From NCBI GenBank assembly GCA_027579435.1, contig JANBPK010000921.1, forward strand, positions 62,001 to 126,000: DNA of 64,000 nt. Direction: 5' to 3'. The notes beneath the pieces were generated by a model, which was not told where the DNA came from, ran no database searches, and saw only the letters and a program-made list of their open reading frames with translations. The translations under genes and the position numbers were made by a program. Shown here one piece after another: positions 37,310 through 48,739 of this stretch (the stretch's first letter is position 1; each line of letters opens with the position of its first letter). Source of the DNA: Candolleomyces eurysporus (taxonomy: Eukaryota > Basidiomycota > Agaricomycetes > Agaricales > Psathyrellaceae).

Positions 37310-40300
37310 TCACTCGTCTTCGTCGTCGTCATCTTCGTCATCGTCCTCTTCGTCCTCCGACACTTCCAGCCCAGCCTTCCGCATCCGCTCTTTGTCCTTC
37401 TTGCGTTTGTTCGTAGTCTCGTCTAGAAGTACAAGCAAGTCCTCTTGTTCCTTTTCGACCTCCTTGCGCTTGTCCTCTGATGCCTGTACCTGAGATGAAA
37501 GCTTTTGTAACTGGGCCTTCAAATCAGCGATCTGACAAAGGGAGTTAAGATATCAGCATCCTTTCAAAGTCGACAAAACAAACCATACCTCTTGGGATTG
37601 TGAGGTGGTTGCATCCTTGAGTTTTTTCTGTAGGACATCCATCTCTTCTGACTGTTGACGTATCACATCTCGCAGGGATTCGATAAGCATAGCCGACTCG
37701 GCGCTTGGACCTAGACCATTGAGCCTGTCAGTCGATCATTCAATCCACAACCTATGGAAACCAACGTACCAGAAGAGTTAGACGATGTTTGATCTGGCTC
37801 GGTTGAGAATGCGCGCTGAGTGGCGTCTACGGGTGCGTCGTGAATTGATGATGAAATGAGTTCTCCAGAGGCGAGCAACGTACAATAATTTGACTTCCAG
37901 AAGTCTACAAAGGCCCAATCGAACCAAATCTCAGCCTCTTCCCGACTCGCAGTATTGGTCGATGCTGATATGACCGGCGCTGGATACGTTAGGACAATAT
38001 TGTCAGGCCCGATGGCTCTAAAGCGGTCGTCCTCTCGGAATCGGGTCATCTGCCCAATGAGGTTGTCAACGCCCAGACGTCCGAGGATGGGGTGAACCGT
38101 TCGTCTGCAAAAGTGGTTTCATTAAGCTTTTCATCGTGCCTAGATCCTTTCATTTGCGCACCTCGTGATCTCACCCGCCTCCCGATTATATTCATAGCAG
38201 ATTCCAAGCAAGAATGCGCACAATCCAGGAACCAAAGTATCAACTTCGGAGGTTTGATTGATAGCCTCTACGAGCTGCCAATGTCAAGTCAAGTCAACAT
38301 ACGGAACTGACAGAGACGACAGAACCTACTCACAACACTCAGACCACCTGCTTCAAGGAAATCCCGAACAGATCTAGGATCTTCCCAGAGCCATTGGGAG
38401 AGGAGAGCCAGGTAACTAATTACCAGCCTATCCCATTCACGTATCTCCCTATCGGAGGTGTCTGCACGTGACCGAGACAACAACGCAAGGGATAGGTTTT
38501 CGCTAAGGATCTGCAAAAGACTCTGGGGAGGGTCCTTTTCAATATCTTCCTCTGCGGGGGCCGCAGGGGGTGCACCATCTGCTGGAACGAAGAACGCGCC
38601 CTCGGTGGCAGCATGCGAAAGTTCAGGCTTGATCAAGCGAGCTGCCGCCTTACAGCGTGGAGAACGTCGCAATAGATGAGAAAATAGCATCGTTGCTAAT
38701 TGCGTTGAAGTGACATTGGCAGGATCAAGGGCGCCGGAGGAGGCCAAGGGGAGCGTAAGGGCGTGTAAAAGCGGCGTGATGTGCTTTGTTGTCTCTGTGG
38801 CTGAAATGAGCAGGGACGAAGGTGGGAGACAACAAGAGACTCACCACTGCCTTCTGGAGGAACCATGGCCTGAACAATGGCAAGACGGAGTTCTTCTTTC
38901 CGAACGAAGTTCTATTGAAGAACATATGAGAACAAAATACGAAAACAGTCAAGATCAACATACCTCAAAGACTGCAGCTGCCGATGTTCTTAACTCCAAA
39001 CCTTCCTTAGAGCGTTTAGCACCATCCTGTCCGTTATATTCACCGTGGATAGTGAGCTCTACGAGTGCGTCAAGAGCAGAAGCAGGCTCTAGACGGTCCC
39101 ATTCTTCTCCGTTGGTCTCTGGAACTGGCATATAAGGTGTCACCGTAATGTCTGATAAGGAGAAGTTAATGTTTGGCGGCAGAAGACGAAGGGCCTGAAC
39201 ATGATTAAAGGAAGTTTCGCTTGAAGGCATATCTGACTTACTTGGACCTTCAGTGGCGTTGGGAAGTTGGATGCCAACGCTATTTCGATGAAGCATCGAA
39301 TAAATGCAGGGACTTCTGGGGATGTATTTTAATCTCAAGTCGCTGATATCCATGAGACCACATACGAGTATTCGATCCCTTGGATCCTACGAATATACCC
39401 ATGATACCAACGATGAGGGAAGTGTTCAACGTCTTCTGCTCATCCCAGAATTGTAGTGCGAATTCTTGAGGCGCCTGATCAGTCATCCTGATGTTCGGAG
39501 GGAATTGAAGCAATTGGGACACAATAGGGAACAATGGCGTTTCTCGGAAATAGCTCTGGAGCAACCATAAGAAAACCATCGCACTTTTCTTGATCTATAC
39601 TCACTTGATTAGATGAGTTGAAGCGAAGGAGAGCATCGACGCAAGTCAGAGCTCCCCTGGTGACCAATCCTCCGTCGATTCCGCCTTCCTGGGTGACGAT
39701 ACCAAAAAGTTTCTCAAATGCGCCCTCAAAAGTCAAGACCTTTTGGATCTCAACACTCTGAGAGATCAAGGTTTGCACCATAGTAATAGCCTCTATATTC
39801 CAATACCGTTATTCAAGAAACGTATTCATAGATTGAGGGCATACCATTGCGAATTATCTCCCGTTTGTCGTCAAGGACTGCGATGATACTCCCAGGGCCA
39901 GCTGGTGCAGTCAGGAAATAGCTTTGGACGGCTTGTCGCCGATTGAGAAGCAAGGTGGATAGCAGTTGGAGTGAGGAGTATCGAGTGTAGAAGTTGGAAT
40001 CTTTCACAAGCGCGAATAGGGTGTGTACCGATTTCTCGTTGGCTAAAAGTGCGTCGCTATGCTTAAAACCTAGCGCCTTGCCGTTGGGCGTCGAATCTTC
40101 TGCGTCGCACAGAGCATGCAGTGTCTCCAAGACCGCCTTTCCAATATCCGCATCGACCTCTGCATCGTTGGCTAGAACTTCGATGAGACCTGGTAGAGCC
40201 TTTTCCCCAACATCCTCTTTACAATCTCTTGAGAGACCCTTGAGAGCTAGGACAGCCGCCCTTCGATCAGGAAGAAGTGTTGCTGGCGATAGCCTGTCGA

Positions 40301-40385
40301 CCAGCCTAGAGATCGTGTCCGCTGGCGTTTGGACCTGGCCAGTTGGCCCTCGAAGGGCGACATAGGTCTGAGAGAAAAACTCCAT
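37310..40385 (-). CDS. USO1: Vesicle tethering factor Uso1/p115
   Basis: Golgi tether for ER-derived vesicles. Start ATG at 40383-40385 (MEFFSQTYVALRGPTGQ), stop at 37310-37312. The globular head is an armadillo-type repeat array: ISRLVDRLSPATLLPDRRAA, then ALKGLSRDCKEDVGEKALPG and LDDKREIIRNG, continuing through several exons to about 38100. A short coiled coil follows (LIESLRDVIRQQSEEMDVLQ and a Lys/Glu-rich helix). The protein ends in an acidic tail rich in Asp and Glu, as in animal p115. I estimate 800-850 residues. This is shorter than yeast Uso1 (about 1,790) and somewhat shorter than human p115 (about 960), mainly through a reduced coiled coil. Divergent from the hypothetical gene with 155 bases between starts, so they may share a promoter. 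Confidence 0.9.
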
Positions 40386-40540
40386 GTAGATGAGGGTTGA
40401 ATATAATCTCAAGCGCGTGCTGTAGAGGCTGATAGTGGCCGCGAAATGCCACGTGGGTTGACGGTCACACTCGCTGATTCGGCGCGTCGCGTGGAAGTGG
40501 AAAATGAGATGATAGTGAGACATACTCTCTTCGTACCGCC

Positions 40541-41379
40541 ATGGCCTATCGGTTCTCGGAATCTCAGCTGCAAGCTGCTCACGATCTTTTGCTTCTTGGA
40601 AATTCTCGCAACGCCCCTGGAACAGCTGCCCTACCTCCCAGTGATGTCTCTGATCCTACACTGAATCCTCAGACCGGACCAACAACATACACTCGCCTGA
40701 AAGGTCCTTTGAGCCCAGTCATACGAGCCCGCAAGCTCCAAACTGACGGTATACAGACAGCGAAAGATATCACCCTTGCTTATCCAGTGAAAGGAGCGCA
40801 TACAATCAGTCTGCACATCAGCTCCTCGTCCAACAGCAGGTGCTTGCCAACTCTATGTTCCGAAAATTAGTGCATTGCTCTACCCGCGATACTTACGACG
40901 ATCTTTTGGGAACGCTTCGTAGGGACACACCAACTCTGGCGCACCTAATCATAGGAAATATGCCGCAAATAACGATTATGATGGAGGGATCGTGTCTCCT
41001 GTGCCCCTCTATCACAATGCACGCAGGTATAAAATCTTGCTCGCTGACTCCTCCCAGAACGGTGCGGTTGCTTCTGGAAACTACGTGGTCATATGCCTCA
41101 TGCACGTTAACTATAGGCGACTCTGATGGTAGGGCACAGGATCTTACTGAGGTTGAAATCGACTCGCCGGTCACTGCAGTCTCAAAGGCGACTGCACCAG
41201 TTATCAGACCGATATCACCTGCGACTCTAATTGCGCTGACGGAGCCTTTTCTCATGGACTGGTGCTTTCAGCTGGACTCCGAACCTCAAGAAGCTCTCAC
41301 GGAAGGAAATCTGGGATTGAACGAGCATGAGAATGCTGATGGTACATATGCTACAAACAAGAATAACTGGGGATACTAG
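40541..41379 (+). CDS. Hypothetical protein, three-exon model
   Basis: No family recognised. ATG at 40541 opens MAYRFSESQLQAAHDLLLLG. A 53-base intron (about 40703-40755) with a CTGAC branch motif joins TYTRLK to DSERYHPCLSSERSAYN. The frame then continues through QLLVQQQVLANSMFRKLVHC. A second intron (about 41028-41113, with TTAAC before the acceptor) would lead to the last exon, ending NADGTYATNKNNWGY at 41379. The middle, about 40930-41110, can be read in two frames, so the exact splicing is unsure. The C-terminal part is acidic and Pro/Thr-rich, with no membrane segment or signal peptide. Its 3' end recurs in decayed form at about 42480-42640. It could also be a degrading gene. Confidence 0.5.
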
Positions 41380-41478
41380 CACGAAATAATCTGTCTGCTC
41401 TACTGATACTTCTGGTAAACGGACTTGGTTACTACAGCGCTGGCAATGTAACCCCTTGTATTTGTTCTGGCCGAGATG

Positions 41479-42328
41479 TCACGCCGCCAACCAGTCTGAT
41501 GCTGGCTCTTCAAGCCCCCCATTCAGCCCGAATTCTCTGCATATGACATCCTTAAGCGACCCCAGCCTGATGCGATTCCAGGGTAGCAGCAAGTTGCGAG
41601 CCTCTTCCCGTGCCCTGGCCAGTTGCGTCGTAATCTCCAGGCCTAGGATAGTCGTATCCTCGATAGCTGGGAACCTATCTTGCTCTACCAAGGTAACAAG
41701 AGCATCGAAAACCCACTCTTTTTTGATGTGATGTCGGTGCATAATTTCGATTTTCTTTACCGGCTTGAGGGGGAACGACGCAAGCTTTTGGATGGCCAAG
41801 TTGCAGATATCTCTGAACTTCCACCTGTCTGCCAGTTTGAGGATCGCCTCCCAGTCTTTACTGGTCTTTGCCTGGCATTTGCCATGATCGCTGTGACCAA
41901 CTTCATTAGAGGTACCATTCTTGTAAAGAGAGATAGGACGTACAGAGGGTATAGTATCCAAAGCAGACGCTCAAAGTCGTTGACCTCGACGTCTTTAAGC
42001 TTCCATATGCGCGCTTCAGCGTTTGTGGGCCGCTGAGCCTTCTCATCCTCGAAGTCCTTTACAGTGGTCCCATTCTCTTTCGCAACGATCTTGAAAAATT
42101 CGGAATGGGTCCAAAACTTGATATCAGATATCTTGAAATATGTCTCTCTAACCTGGCCAGGAGTTAACAAAGCCCTACCGTGGCTACCAGCACTCTGCGC
42201 ACCTGAATGGTCAGATTACCCCATTCCGAGTAGTAGTCCGGATGTCGATTATCAAAGGGTACTTCGGGTGTCATCGTGTATGAAGGTGGTCTGGGTGTGT
42301 TACTATCTTCGCTCTCGATTCCGACCAT
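41479..42328 (-). CDS. BTB/POZ-domain protein (basidiomycete type)
   Basis: Probable protein-interaction or ubiquitin-adaptor protein of the expanded basidiomycete BTB family. Start ATG at 42326-42328 (MVGIESEDSNTPRPPSYTMT), stop at 41479-41481. Two introns fit: one with donor after LTIQ (about 42160-42210) and one of 53 bases after ILYPL (about 41895-41950). The fold pattern is clear: YFKISDIKFWTHSEFFKIV, then LKDVEVNDFERLLWILYPL, WEAILKLADRWKFRDICNLA, and HHIKKEWVFDALVTLVEQD. About 220-230 residues. Convergent with the hypothetical gene. Pieces of the same gene appear at 42749-43143, 46200-46480 and 60938-61090, so it belongs to the duplicated block; this copy looks intact. Confidence 0.75.
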
Positions 42329-42479
42329 AGTCAGGGACCGACAGAGAAGAAGGTCAACAAGCAAGAAGCGCTCGGGGTTCCCCCCGCAGACCCCTCTTTA
42401 AATCCAGCAAAACTGTGCCCACATAAAGCCAAATAACGGCAAGCAGCGTCTCAAGTCGGCCTCGGCCTAGTCGCCTCCT

Positions 42480-42640
42480 GGACTGGTACCTTTTTGGCAG
42501 TACTTTCGACTTGAGCTTCAAACCCCCAGACGCAGAAGGAAACTTGGAACTAAACCAGCCTGGCTATACTGATGCTACGCGTATACTACAAACAAGGATG
42601 ACTGAGGCTGGGGATACTAAAGCGGGAAATGTTGTGTCTG
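42480..42640 (+). pseudogene. Decayed copy of the 3' end of the hypothetical gene
   Basis: Resembles 41265-41400: the run GAAGGAAA.CT.G.A.T.AAC, then a CTGATG..AC.TAT.CTACAAACAAG segment and GGGGATACTA, are shared in the same order. The reading frame is not kept. Together with the BTB relic on its right it repeats the convergent pair at 40.5-42.3 kb. Confidence 0.55.
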
Positions 42641-42748
42641 CGCGACCAGTAGACTTGTCCTCAGGGCTGGTTTCATAAAAAGGCTTGGTCGATCTTGGAC
42701 GCTACTGCAATATACTGCCTACGCAGTTCTCTCACCCCGTACTAGCCC

Positions 42749-43143
42749 TCAGGATTTTCCTGATCGGGTCGAGAGGAACGAGGCACTGGCAACTTGAAGC
42801 TCTTGGACGGCCAAATTGCAGACACCTTTGAATTTCCATCGGGCTAATTTTAAGGGTCGCTTCCCAGTCTTTAATGGTCCCTGCCTGATATGTGCCGCGA
42901 TCGCCGTGATCAACTTTACAAGTCGACTAGTTGCTACCATTCTCGAAAGTAGAGACAAGACGTACAGAGGGCACAGTATCCAGAATACAGACTCAAAATC
43001 CTTGACTGTGATACCTTGAATCTCCATACGCGCCTTTGAGTCTTGACATGGACAAGTGTGGTCCCGTTTGCTCCCGTAACGATCTCGAAAAACTTCAACT
43101 TAGTCGGATGTTCTGAAGTACGTCTCTCAAGTCTGCTTTTCAT
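42749..43143 (-). pseudogene. Decayed BTB-protein copy
   Basis: Shares with the intact BTB gene the stretch around the second intron donor (ILCPLYVLSLLSRM versus ILYPLYVLSLFTRM when read through) and the following ARWKFKGVCNLAVQEL versus DRWKFRDICNLAIQKL. The upstream part (FFEIVTGANGTTL versus FFKIVAKENGTTV) is in another frame, and the C-terminal third of the gene is missing. It sits just downstream of P450 copy A. Confidence 0.7.
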
Positions 43144-43319
43144 TATAGCTTATATTGGTGCACATCAGGGCATGAAGGTGGCTCGTACTCTTGGAATAGC
43201 GATGGGAGTCTCAGAACTCAAGCTCTTGGAAAAGGTTCCAACCTTGTTATGCGTACCCCACCTCTCCAGAGGGGGAGGAAAGGGCTTGCATCAGGCTCAC
43301 AGGTAGATCCTGAAGCTAC

Positions 43320-45412
43320 TTATCGCAGGAGGTGTTCGCGTCCCGGCCTAAGACGAATATCGCACTCGAATGGCCGAGGTTTGCTTCATGCGCAAACGCG
43401 TACCCAGAATACTATGTTATCGGCTGTCGAAAGGTGAGAAGTCGTATGGAGCTTACCTGACGGCTGGATTCCTCAGCTCAAGCTTCAACGGAACCACGTT
43501 CCCATCCTTGTCCTTCGGGGCGGTGATATTATAGGTTGCGAGGAGCGATGCAGTCATCAAGAACAAAGCATCGTTACTGAAGTGTCGTCCAGGGCAGATA
43601 CTGTTGTCGATTCGTCTTTAGCTTCAAGGTCATATGGAAAAGGTAAAACACGAGGTTGACTTACCGACGCCCATATCCGAAAGCTGCAATCTCGGGATCT
43701 GGAGCCGATGGGTCGATTTTCCCGTCCTTGAGGTAGCGTTCGGGAACGAACTCGAAAGGTCGGTCGAAAATATCGGGATCGTGCATTATGGCCCTGTTGA
43801 GACGTCAGTTTGGGAGCATTAACATCAAAGGACCAAGGTTTTCAAATCGCTTACCAGTTATTTTGAAATATGAGAGTTCCCTTCGGAATAAAGTAACCAT
43901 CATACTCGTCGTCTTGTATATTAGCGTGGGCGACACCTGGATACAGTCACGGTGGGCGTCAGTACCGATGAAGCATCGACTACAAATTGACAATATCACT
44001 CACCAAGAGGAACCACAGAGTGCCATCGACCAACTTCTTTGACAATTGCATGGACGTACGGTAGGTCCGGGCGATCTGACACGAGTGGCAGCCGGTCTGA
44101 GCCAATAACCTCGTCGATCTGTGCCTGGGCCTTTGTCTGCACCTCTAGATAGCTTGCGAGGATGTATACGAGAGCCATCGCCGAGCTGACAGTGGTCTCC
44201 GCCCCAGCTATGGATCGGTGTGAACGTCACTTCGTAAAGCGAGTGTTAGGATGTGAATCGCTTACCCATGTACGCTACAGCACATACATTACGCGCTACT
44301 GCCTCCAGATCCGCTCGGTTGGGGTCGTCTGCTTCGGGCAAACGGTCGATAAGGCCAGACGCCATGCTGGGATAGTTGCCCTTCCTCCCATTCTCCTAGT
44401 ATGCTATAAGAGATCTGGACAGAAGTAGAGTGCTCAGTACTCACTACATCACGTTTGGCATCCTCGAATGGCGGATACCGCGTTTTGAAGTTCAGCTGAG
44501 CCATTTCCTTGAATTGCTTCTGGAACCCGGCACCCGGAAACCAGGACGGAACATATTGTAGGATGGGAAAGTAGTTCACAAGAAATCTGCCTGGGACCAA
44601 TGCCTCAGTGAGTTCTAGAATGAGTTTCTCGGCATTGTGGATAAGCGACTCGTTCTGTCCGATGTCGTCAAACCCGTAAGCCGTACGCATGATCGTTGTT
44701 CCAAAGAGGCTAAATTTGTGGTAAGAAAGTCATCCGACGTATCAAGAGAGGCTCAGATATTTAACTTACAATTGTAAACTGGTGAAGATTTGATCGGGGT
44801 TCGACCTGATCTTTTGTAGGAACAACTTTGTCTCTTCGTTCATTACTGGATGGTACTTTTGCACAGCATTGTTGTTGAGATACTGGTGGAAGGCTCGGCG
44901 ATTTTGTCTCCACGCCACACCGTAGGGCATTGCGACGAAGCTCCAGCTGAAATCCATCCTGTGGGTCGAGAACATAAATGTATTGGCACGCCAGAAGTAG
45001 GATAGCGAAGAGAAAAGGAAGCTACTCACAGATCTAGCATAGGCCACACCGGACGATCTGAATAGTTCACAGCCCTGTTGTCCAGCAAATCGTTGGTGCG
45101 GCGACGAGAACCGAGGATTAGCATTCCTTGTCCAAGCGCATTCAAGTAGATTATGTCGCCTGAGGAAGGTATTACGCATGCTGAATCCTGGAGCAGAAAG
45201 AGAGATTTACCATATTCTTTGCAGAGCTTATCGTATCCTTCCCAAGGAACGGTTTGCGGAAGGTCGAATATGTTGCCAAGCAAGGGTAAACCCTTGGGAC
45301 CAGGTGGAAGCGGAAGCCGGCGCGGGTTTCGCCTTCTGCGGGCAACAATTGCTTTCACAAGTAGGAAGGAACTCAGTCCAATGAGCGGGACAATGAGGGT
45401 GCGGTTCAGCAT
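43320..45412 (-). CDS. Cytochrome P450, copy A
   Basis: Haem-thiolate monooxygenase, ER-anchored. Start ATG at 45410-45412; the first 20 or so residues are a hydrophobic anchor (MLNRTLIVPLIGLSSFLLVK), then basic residues and the hinge LPLPPGPKGLPLLGN. Further landmarks are MDFSWSFVAMPYGVAWRQNR, then AGAETTVSSA (I helix), KEVGRW (ExxR), FDRPFEFVPERYLKDG and FGYGRR|ICPGRHFS (haem Cys, split by an intron near 43590-43660). The last small exon encodes KPRPFECDIRLRPGREHLLR with the stop at 43320-43322; the frame before it ends at NPAV. About nine exons and 500-510 residues. It resembles the O-methylsterigmatocystin-oxidoreductase-like P450s common in Agaricomycetes; substrate unknown. Nearly identical in layout to copy B. 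Confidence 0.9.
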
Positions 45413-45960
45413 GCTGAGAGAATGAGAGAACGCGAGAGGAGGCAGTTCCAATCCTCAGATTCCCTGAAGTCTGGCCCTTGGGCTTTTATCCGCCGCCTGA
45501 TAAGAATCCTCCATGCGTGGGCTGGTGTGGGGTCTTCAAGTTCTTGACATACCCCAATTCGACAAAGAAACAAGCGTCAATGACCAAAACTGGAAGTAGA
45601 ATGTCAATGAGAAGATCATATGGGCAATCCCAGAATACTGGGACCGACCTTGATCTCACCAATCATCCCTTCGAAGATTGTAATGACCCACACTCAAGCC
45701 TTGACACTATGTCACCGCAACGTAACGATTTCTGTGGCTCATAGAGCGTGTATAACGTGAAATCTTTCAATTCAGTGGAAGATAAGAGGTGATAACAATG
45801 AGAAGCAAACGCCACACCAGGAAACGGCGGGCGTGGCCATGAAGGTAGAGCACATTGAGCATTCTTAACCGCTGTTAAAAGGCGTTTCCGAAAGCTAGTT
45901 CGCTCCAAGCCGTTCACGCCCGGGCCTCAAAGTAATTCGGCACTTGAAGGGGCGTGCTTG
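45413..45960 (-). promoter_or_regulatory. Conserved upstream region of P450 copy A
   Basis: Non-coding, but strongly conserved with the region upstream of copy B (48740-49230) and in part with that of copy D (61480-62038). The block with CAGAATACTGGGACCGAC at about 45632 recurs at about 48963. Likely promoter plus untranslated leader, kept because the whole module was copied; no named site recognised. Confidence 0.5.
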
Positions 45961-46039
45961 CTAGACGCACAGTGTCAAACGTCCATTCAGCTACTATCGG
46001 TCGGGCAAATTTACGACACTTTACGCGATTAAAGCATCC

Positions 46040-46145
46040 TGCAGCTGGAGCTTCGTTGGGACAATCCCCTCCGCCTCATCCTTCGGGACAGTCGTTAGCC
46101 TTAGGAACCAGGACAAGGACTCGCTGGCCAGGCGCTTTCAAATGA
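46040..46145 (-). pseudogene. P450 3'-end relic upstream of copy A
   Basis: A short remnant resembling the end of the relics at 49320-49440 and 61360-61460 (shared CTGGAGCTTC.TTGGGAC and a proline/lysine-type CCTTCGGGAC.GT segment). Only the extreme C-terminal coding part remains. Confidence 0.5.
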
Positions 46146-46199
46146 ATCATGTCACACAGGAAGGGAGGCGTCAACAGGAACAATAGTAGACTGAGTCGA

Positions 46200-46480
46200 T
46201 TTACGGAAATTTTCACAAGCCTTGCCTCACTCTTCCCATGCAACTTGTTCAGTTGCTACTATTATCGAAAAGAGAATCAGGACGTACAGAGGGTGCAGTA
46301 TCCAATTCGAACGTTCAAAGGACTTGATCTCAATTTCTCAAAGTCACCATGCGCCCTTGAGTGCTGGCCAGTGTGATCCCTCTTCCGTAACGATTCTGAA
46401 AAACCTAGGAATAGGTCCAAAACTTGAAGTTAGACGTTTGGAGTGCGTCTCTCCAATCTGCTTTGATTCATAACTTAAGA
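46200..46480 (-). pseudogene. BTB-protein relic downstream of P450 copy B
   Basis: Reads EIKSFERSNWILHPL on the minus strand, followed by a preserved GTACGTCC intron donor, matching EVNDFERLLWILYPL and the same donor in the intact BTB gene. Upstream coding is scrambled. Same position relative to the P450 as the relic at 42749-43143. Confidence 0.6.
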
Positions 46481-46649
46481 TTATGTATTTACATCATAGC
46501 ACGGAGATGGGTCATACCCATGGGATAGCGATGGGAGTCTCGAACTCTTGGAAAAGGTTTCAACACTGTGATGCGTACCCCTCTGCTCCACAGGATCGGG
46601 CCTGGAAGGAGCTCGCATCAGGCCCACAGGTAGGTCTTCGAAACATTCC

Positions 46650-48739
46650 TTATTGCAGGAGGTGTTCGCGTCCCGACCTAAGACGAATATCGCACTTGAA
46701 CAGTTGAGGTTTGCTTCATGCGCAAACGCGTGCACAAAATACTATGTTATCGGCTGTCGAGAGGTGAGAAGTTGGATAGAGCCCACCTGATGGATGGATT
46801 CCTCTGCTCAAGCTTCAACGGAACCACATTCCCTTCCTTGTCCTTCGGGGCGGTAATGTTATAGGTTGCGAGGAGCGATGCAGCCATCAAGAACAAAGCA
46901 TCGTTACTGAAGTGTCGCCCAGGGCAGATACTGTTGTTAATTCGTCTTTAGCTTGGAGGTCATATAGAAAAGGTAGGACACGAGGTTGACTTACCGACGC
47001 CCATGTCCAAAAGCTGCAATATCGGGATCTGGAACCGATGGGTCGATTTTCCCGTCCTTGAGGTACCGTTCGGGAATGAACTCGAAAGGTCGGTCGAAAA
47101 TATTGGGATCGTGCGTGATAGCCCTTTTGAGACGTCAGTTTGGGATCATCAACATTCAAATATTCAAAGACCGAGGGTTTCAAATCGCTTACCAGTTATT
47201 TTGAAATATGAGAGTTCCCTTCGGAATAAAGTAACCATCATACTCGTCGTCTTTCATATTAGCGTGGGCTACACCTGGGTACAGTGGTGGGCGTCAGTGA
47301 CGATGAAGCATCGACTACGAGTTGACAACGCCACTCACCAAGAGGAACCACTGAGTGCCACCGACCAACTTCTTTGACAATTGCATGGACGTACGGTAGG
47401 TCCTGGCGATCTGACACGAGTGGCAATCGGTCTGAGCCAACGACCTTGTCAATCTCTGCCTGAGCCTTCGTCTGGACCTCTAGATAGCTTGCGAGGATGT
47501 ATACAAGAGCGATTGCCGAGCTGACAGTGGTCTCCGCCCCAGCTACGGATCGGTGTAAACATCACTTCATAAAACGAGCGTCAAGATATGAATCACTTAC
47601 CCATGTATGCTACAGCACACACACGGCTTGCTGTTGCCTCCAGCCCCGCTCGGTTGGGGTCGCCTGCTTCGGGTAGACGGTCGATAAGGCCAAATGCCAT
47701 GCTAGGGTGGTTACCCTTCTTCCCATCCTCCTAATACACTATAAGAGCTCCGAAAAAAAAGAGTAGATCGCTTAATACTCACTACATCACGTTTGGCCTC
47801 CTCGAATGGAGGACACCGCGTTTTAACGTTCAGCTCAGCCAGTTCTTTGAAATGCTTCTGAAACCCGGCACCAGGAAACCATGACGGAACATATCGTAGG
47901 ATGGGAAGGTAGTTCACAAGAAATCTGCCTGGGACCAATGCCTTAGCGAGTTCCGTAATGAGTTTCTCGGCATTGTGGATGAGCGACTCGTTTTGTCCGA
48001 TGTCGTCAAAGCCATAAGCCGTACGCATGATTGCGGTTCCAAAAAGCCTAAATTCGTAGGTAAGAAAGCCATCTACAGATCAAGAGCCCCAGAAGTTTAG
48101 CCTACACTTGTAAATCGGTGAAGAGTTGATCGGGGTTCGACCTGACTTTTTGTAGAAACAGCTTTGTCTCTTCGTTCATTATTGGATGGTACTTTCGCAC
48201 AGCATTATTGTTGAGGTACTGATGAAAGGCCCGGCGATGTTGTCTCCACGCCGCACCGTAGGGCATTGAAACAAAGGTCCAGTCGAAATCCATCCTGTAA
48301 GTCGAAAACATAAATGCATGGGCAGGCTAAAGATAGCAGAGAGAAGAGAGAGCTACTCACATCTTCACCATAGGAAGGACTACACGATCTGAATAGTTTG
48401 CAGCCCTGTTGTCCAGCAAATCGACAACACGGCGACGTGAACCGAGCACTAGTATTCCTTGTCCAAACGCCTTCAAATAGATCATGTCGCCTAGGGAAGG
48501 TGTTACATATGCAGAACCCTGGAGCAGAGATATTTACCATATTCTTTGCAGAGCTTATCGTATCCTTCCCAAGGAACGGTTTGTGGAAGGTCGAGTATAT
48601 TGCCAAGTAAGGGTAGACCCTTGGGACCAGGTGGAAGCGGAAGTCGGCGCGGATTTCGCCTTCTGCGGGCAACAATTGCTTTCACAAGTAGGAAGGAACT
48701 CAGTCCAATAAGCGGGACTATGAGGGTGCGGTTCAACAT
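46650..48739 (-). CDS. Cytochrome P450, copy B
   Basis: Tandem duplicate of copy A in the same orientation. Start ATG at 48737-48739 (MLNRTLIVPLIGLSSFLLVK). It then shows GPKGLPLLGNILDLPQTVPW, MDFDWTFVSMPYGAAWRQHR, LFGTAIMRTAYGFDD, AGAETTVSSAIALVYILASY, KEVGRW and ICPGRHFSNDALFLM. The last exon encodes LFKCDIRLRSGREHLLQ with the stop at 46650-46652. Splice sites match those of copy A one by one. Differences from A are scattered substitutions such as DRVVLPMVKM in place of DRPVWPMLDL, so the duplication is not very recent or the copies have diverged in function. No frame break was seen. About 500-510 residues; substrate unknown. Confidence 0.9.

Larger units (their letters stand above)
43040..46145 (-). 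repeat. Duplicated P450 module, copy 1 (direct)
   Basis: Contains, on the minus strand, a P450 3' relic, a conserved spacer/promoter, P450 copy A and its 3' flank. It aligns by eye along its length with 46380-49335, including non-coding parts such as the shared GATGGGAGTCTC segment at 43201 and 46530 and a near-identical upstream block at about 45600 and 48935. Confidence 0.75.
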
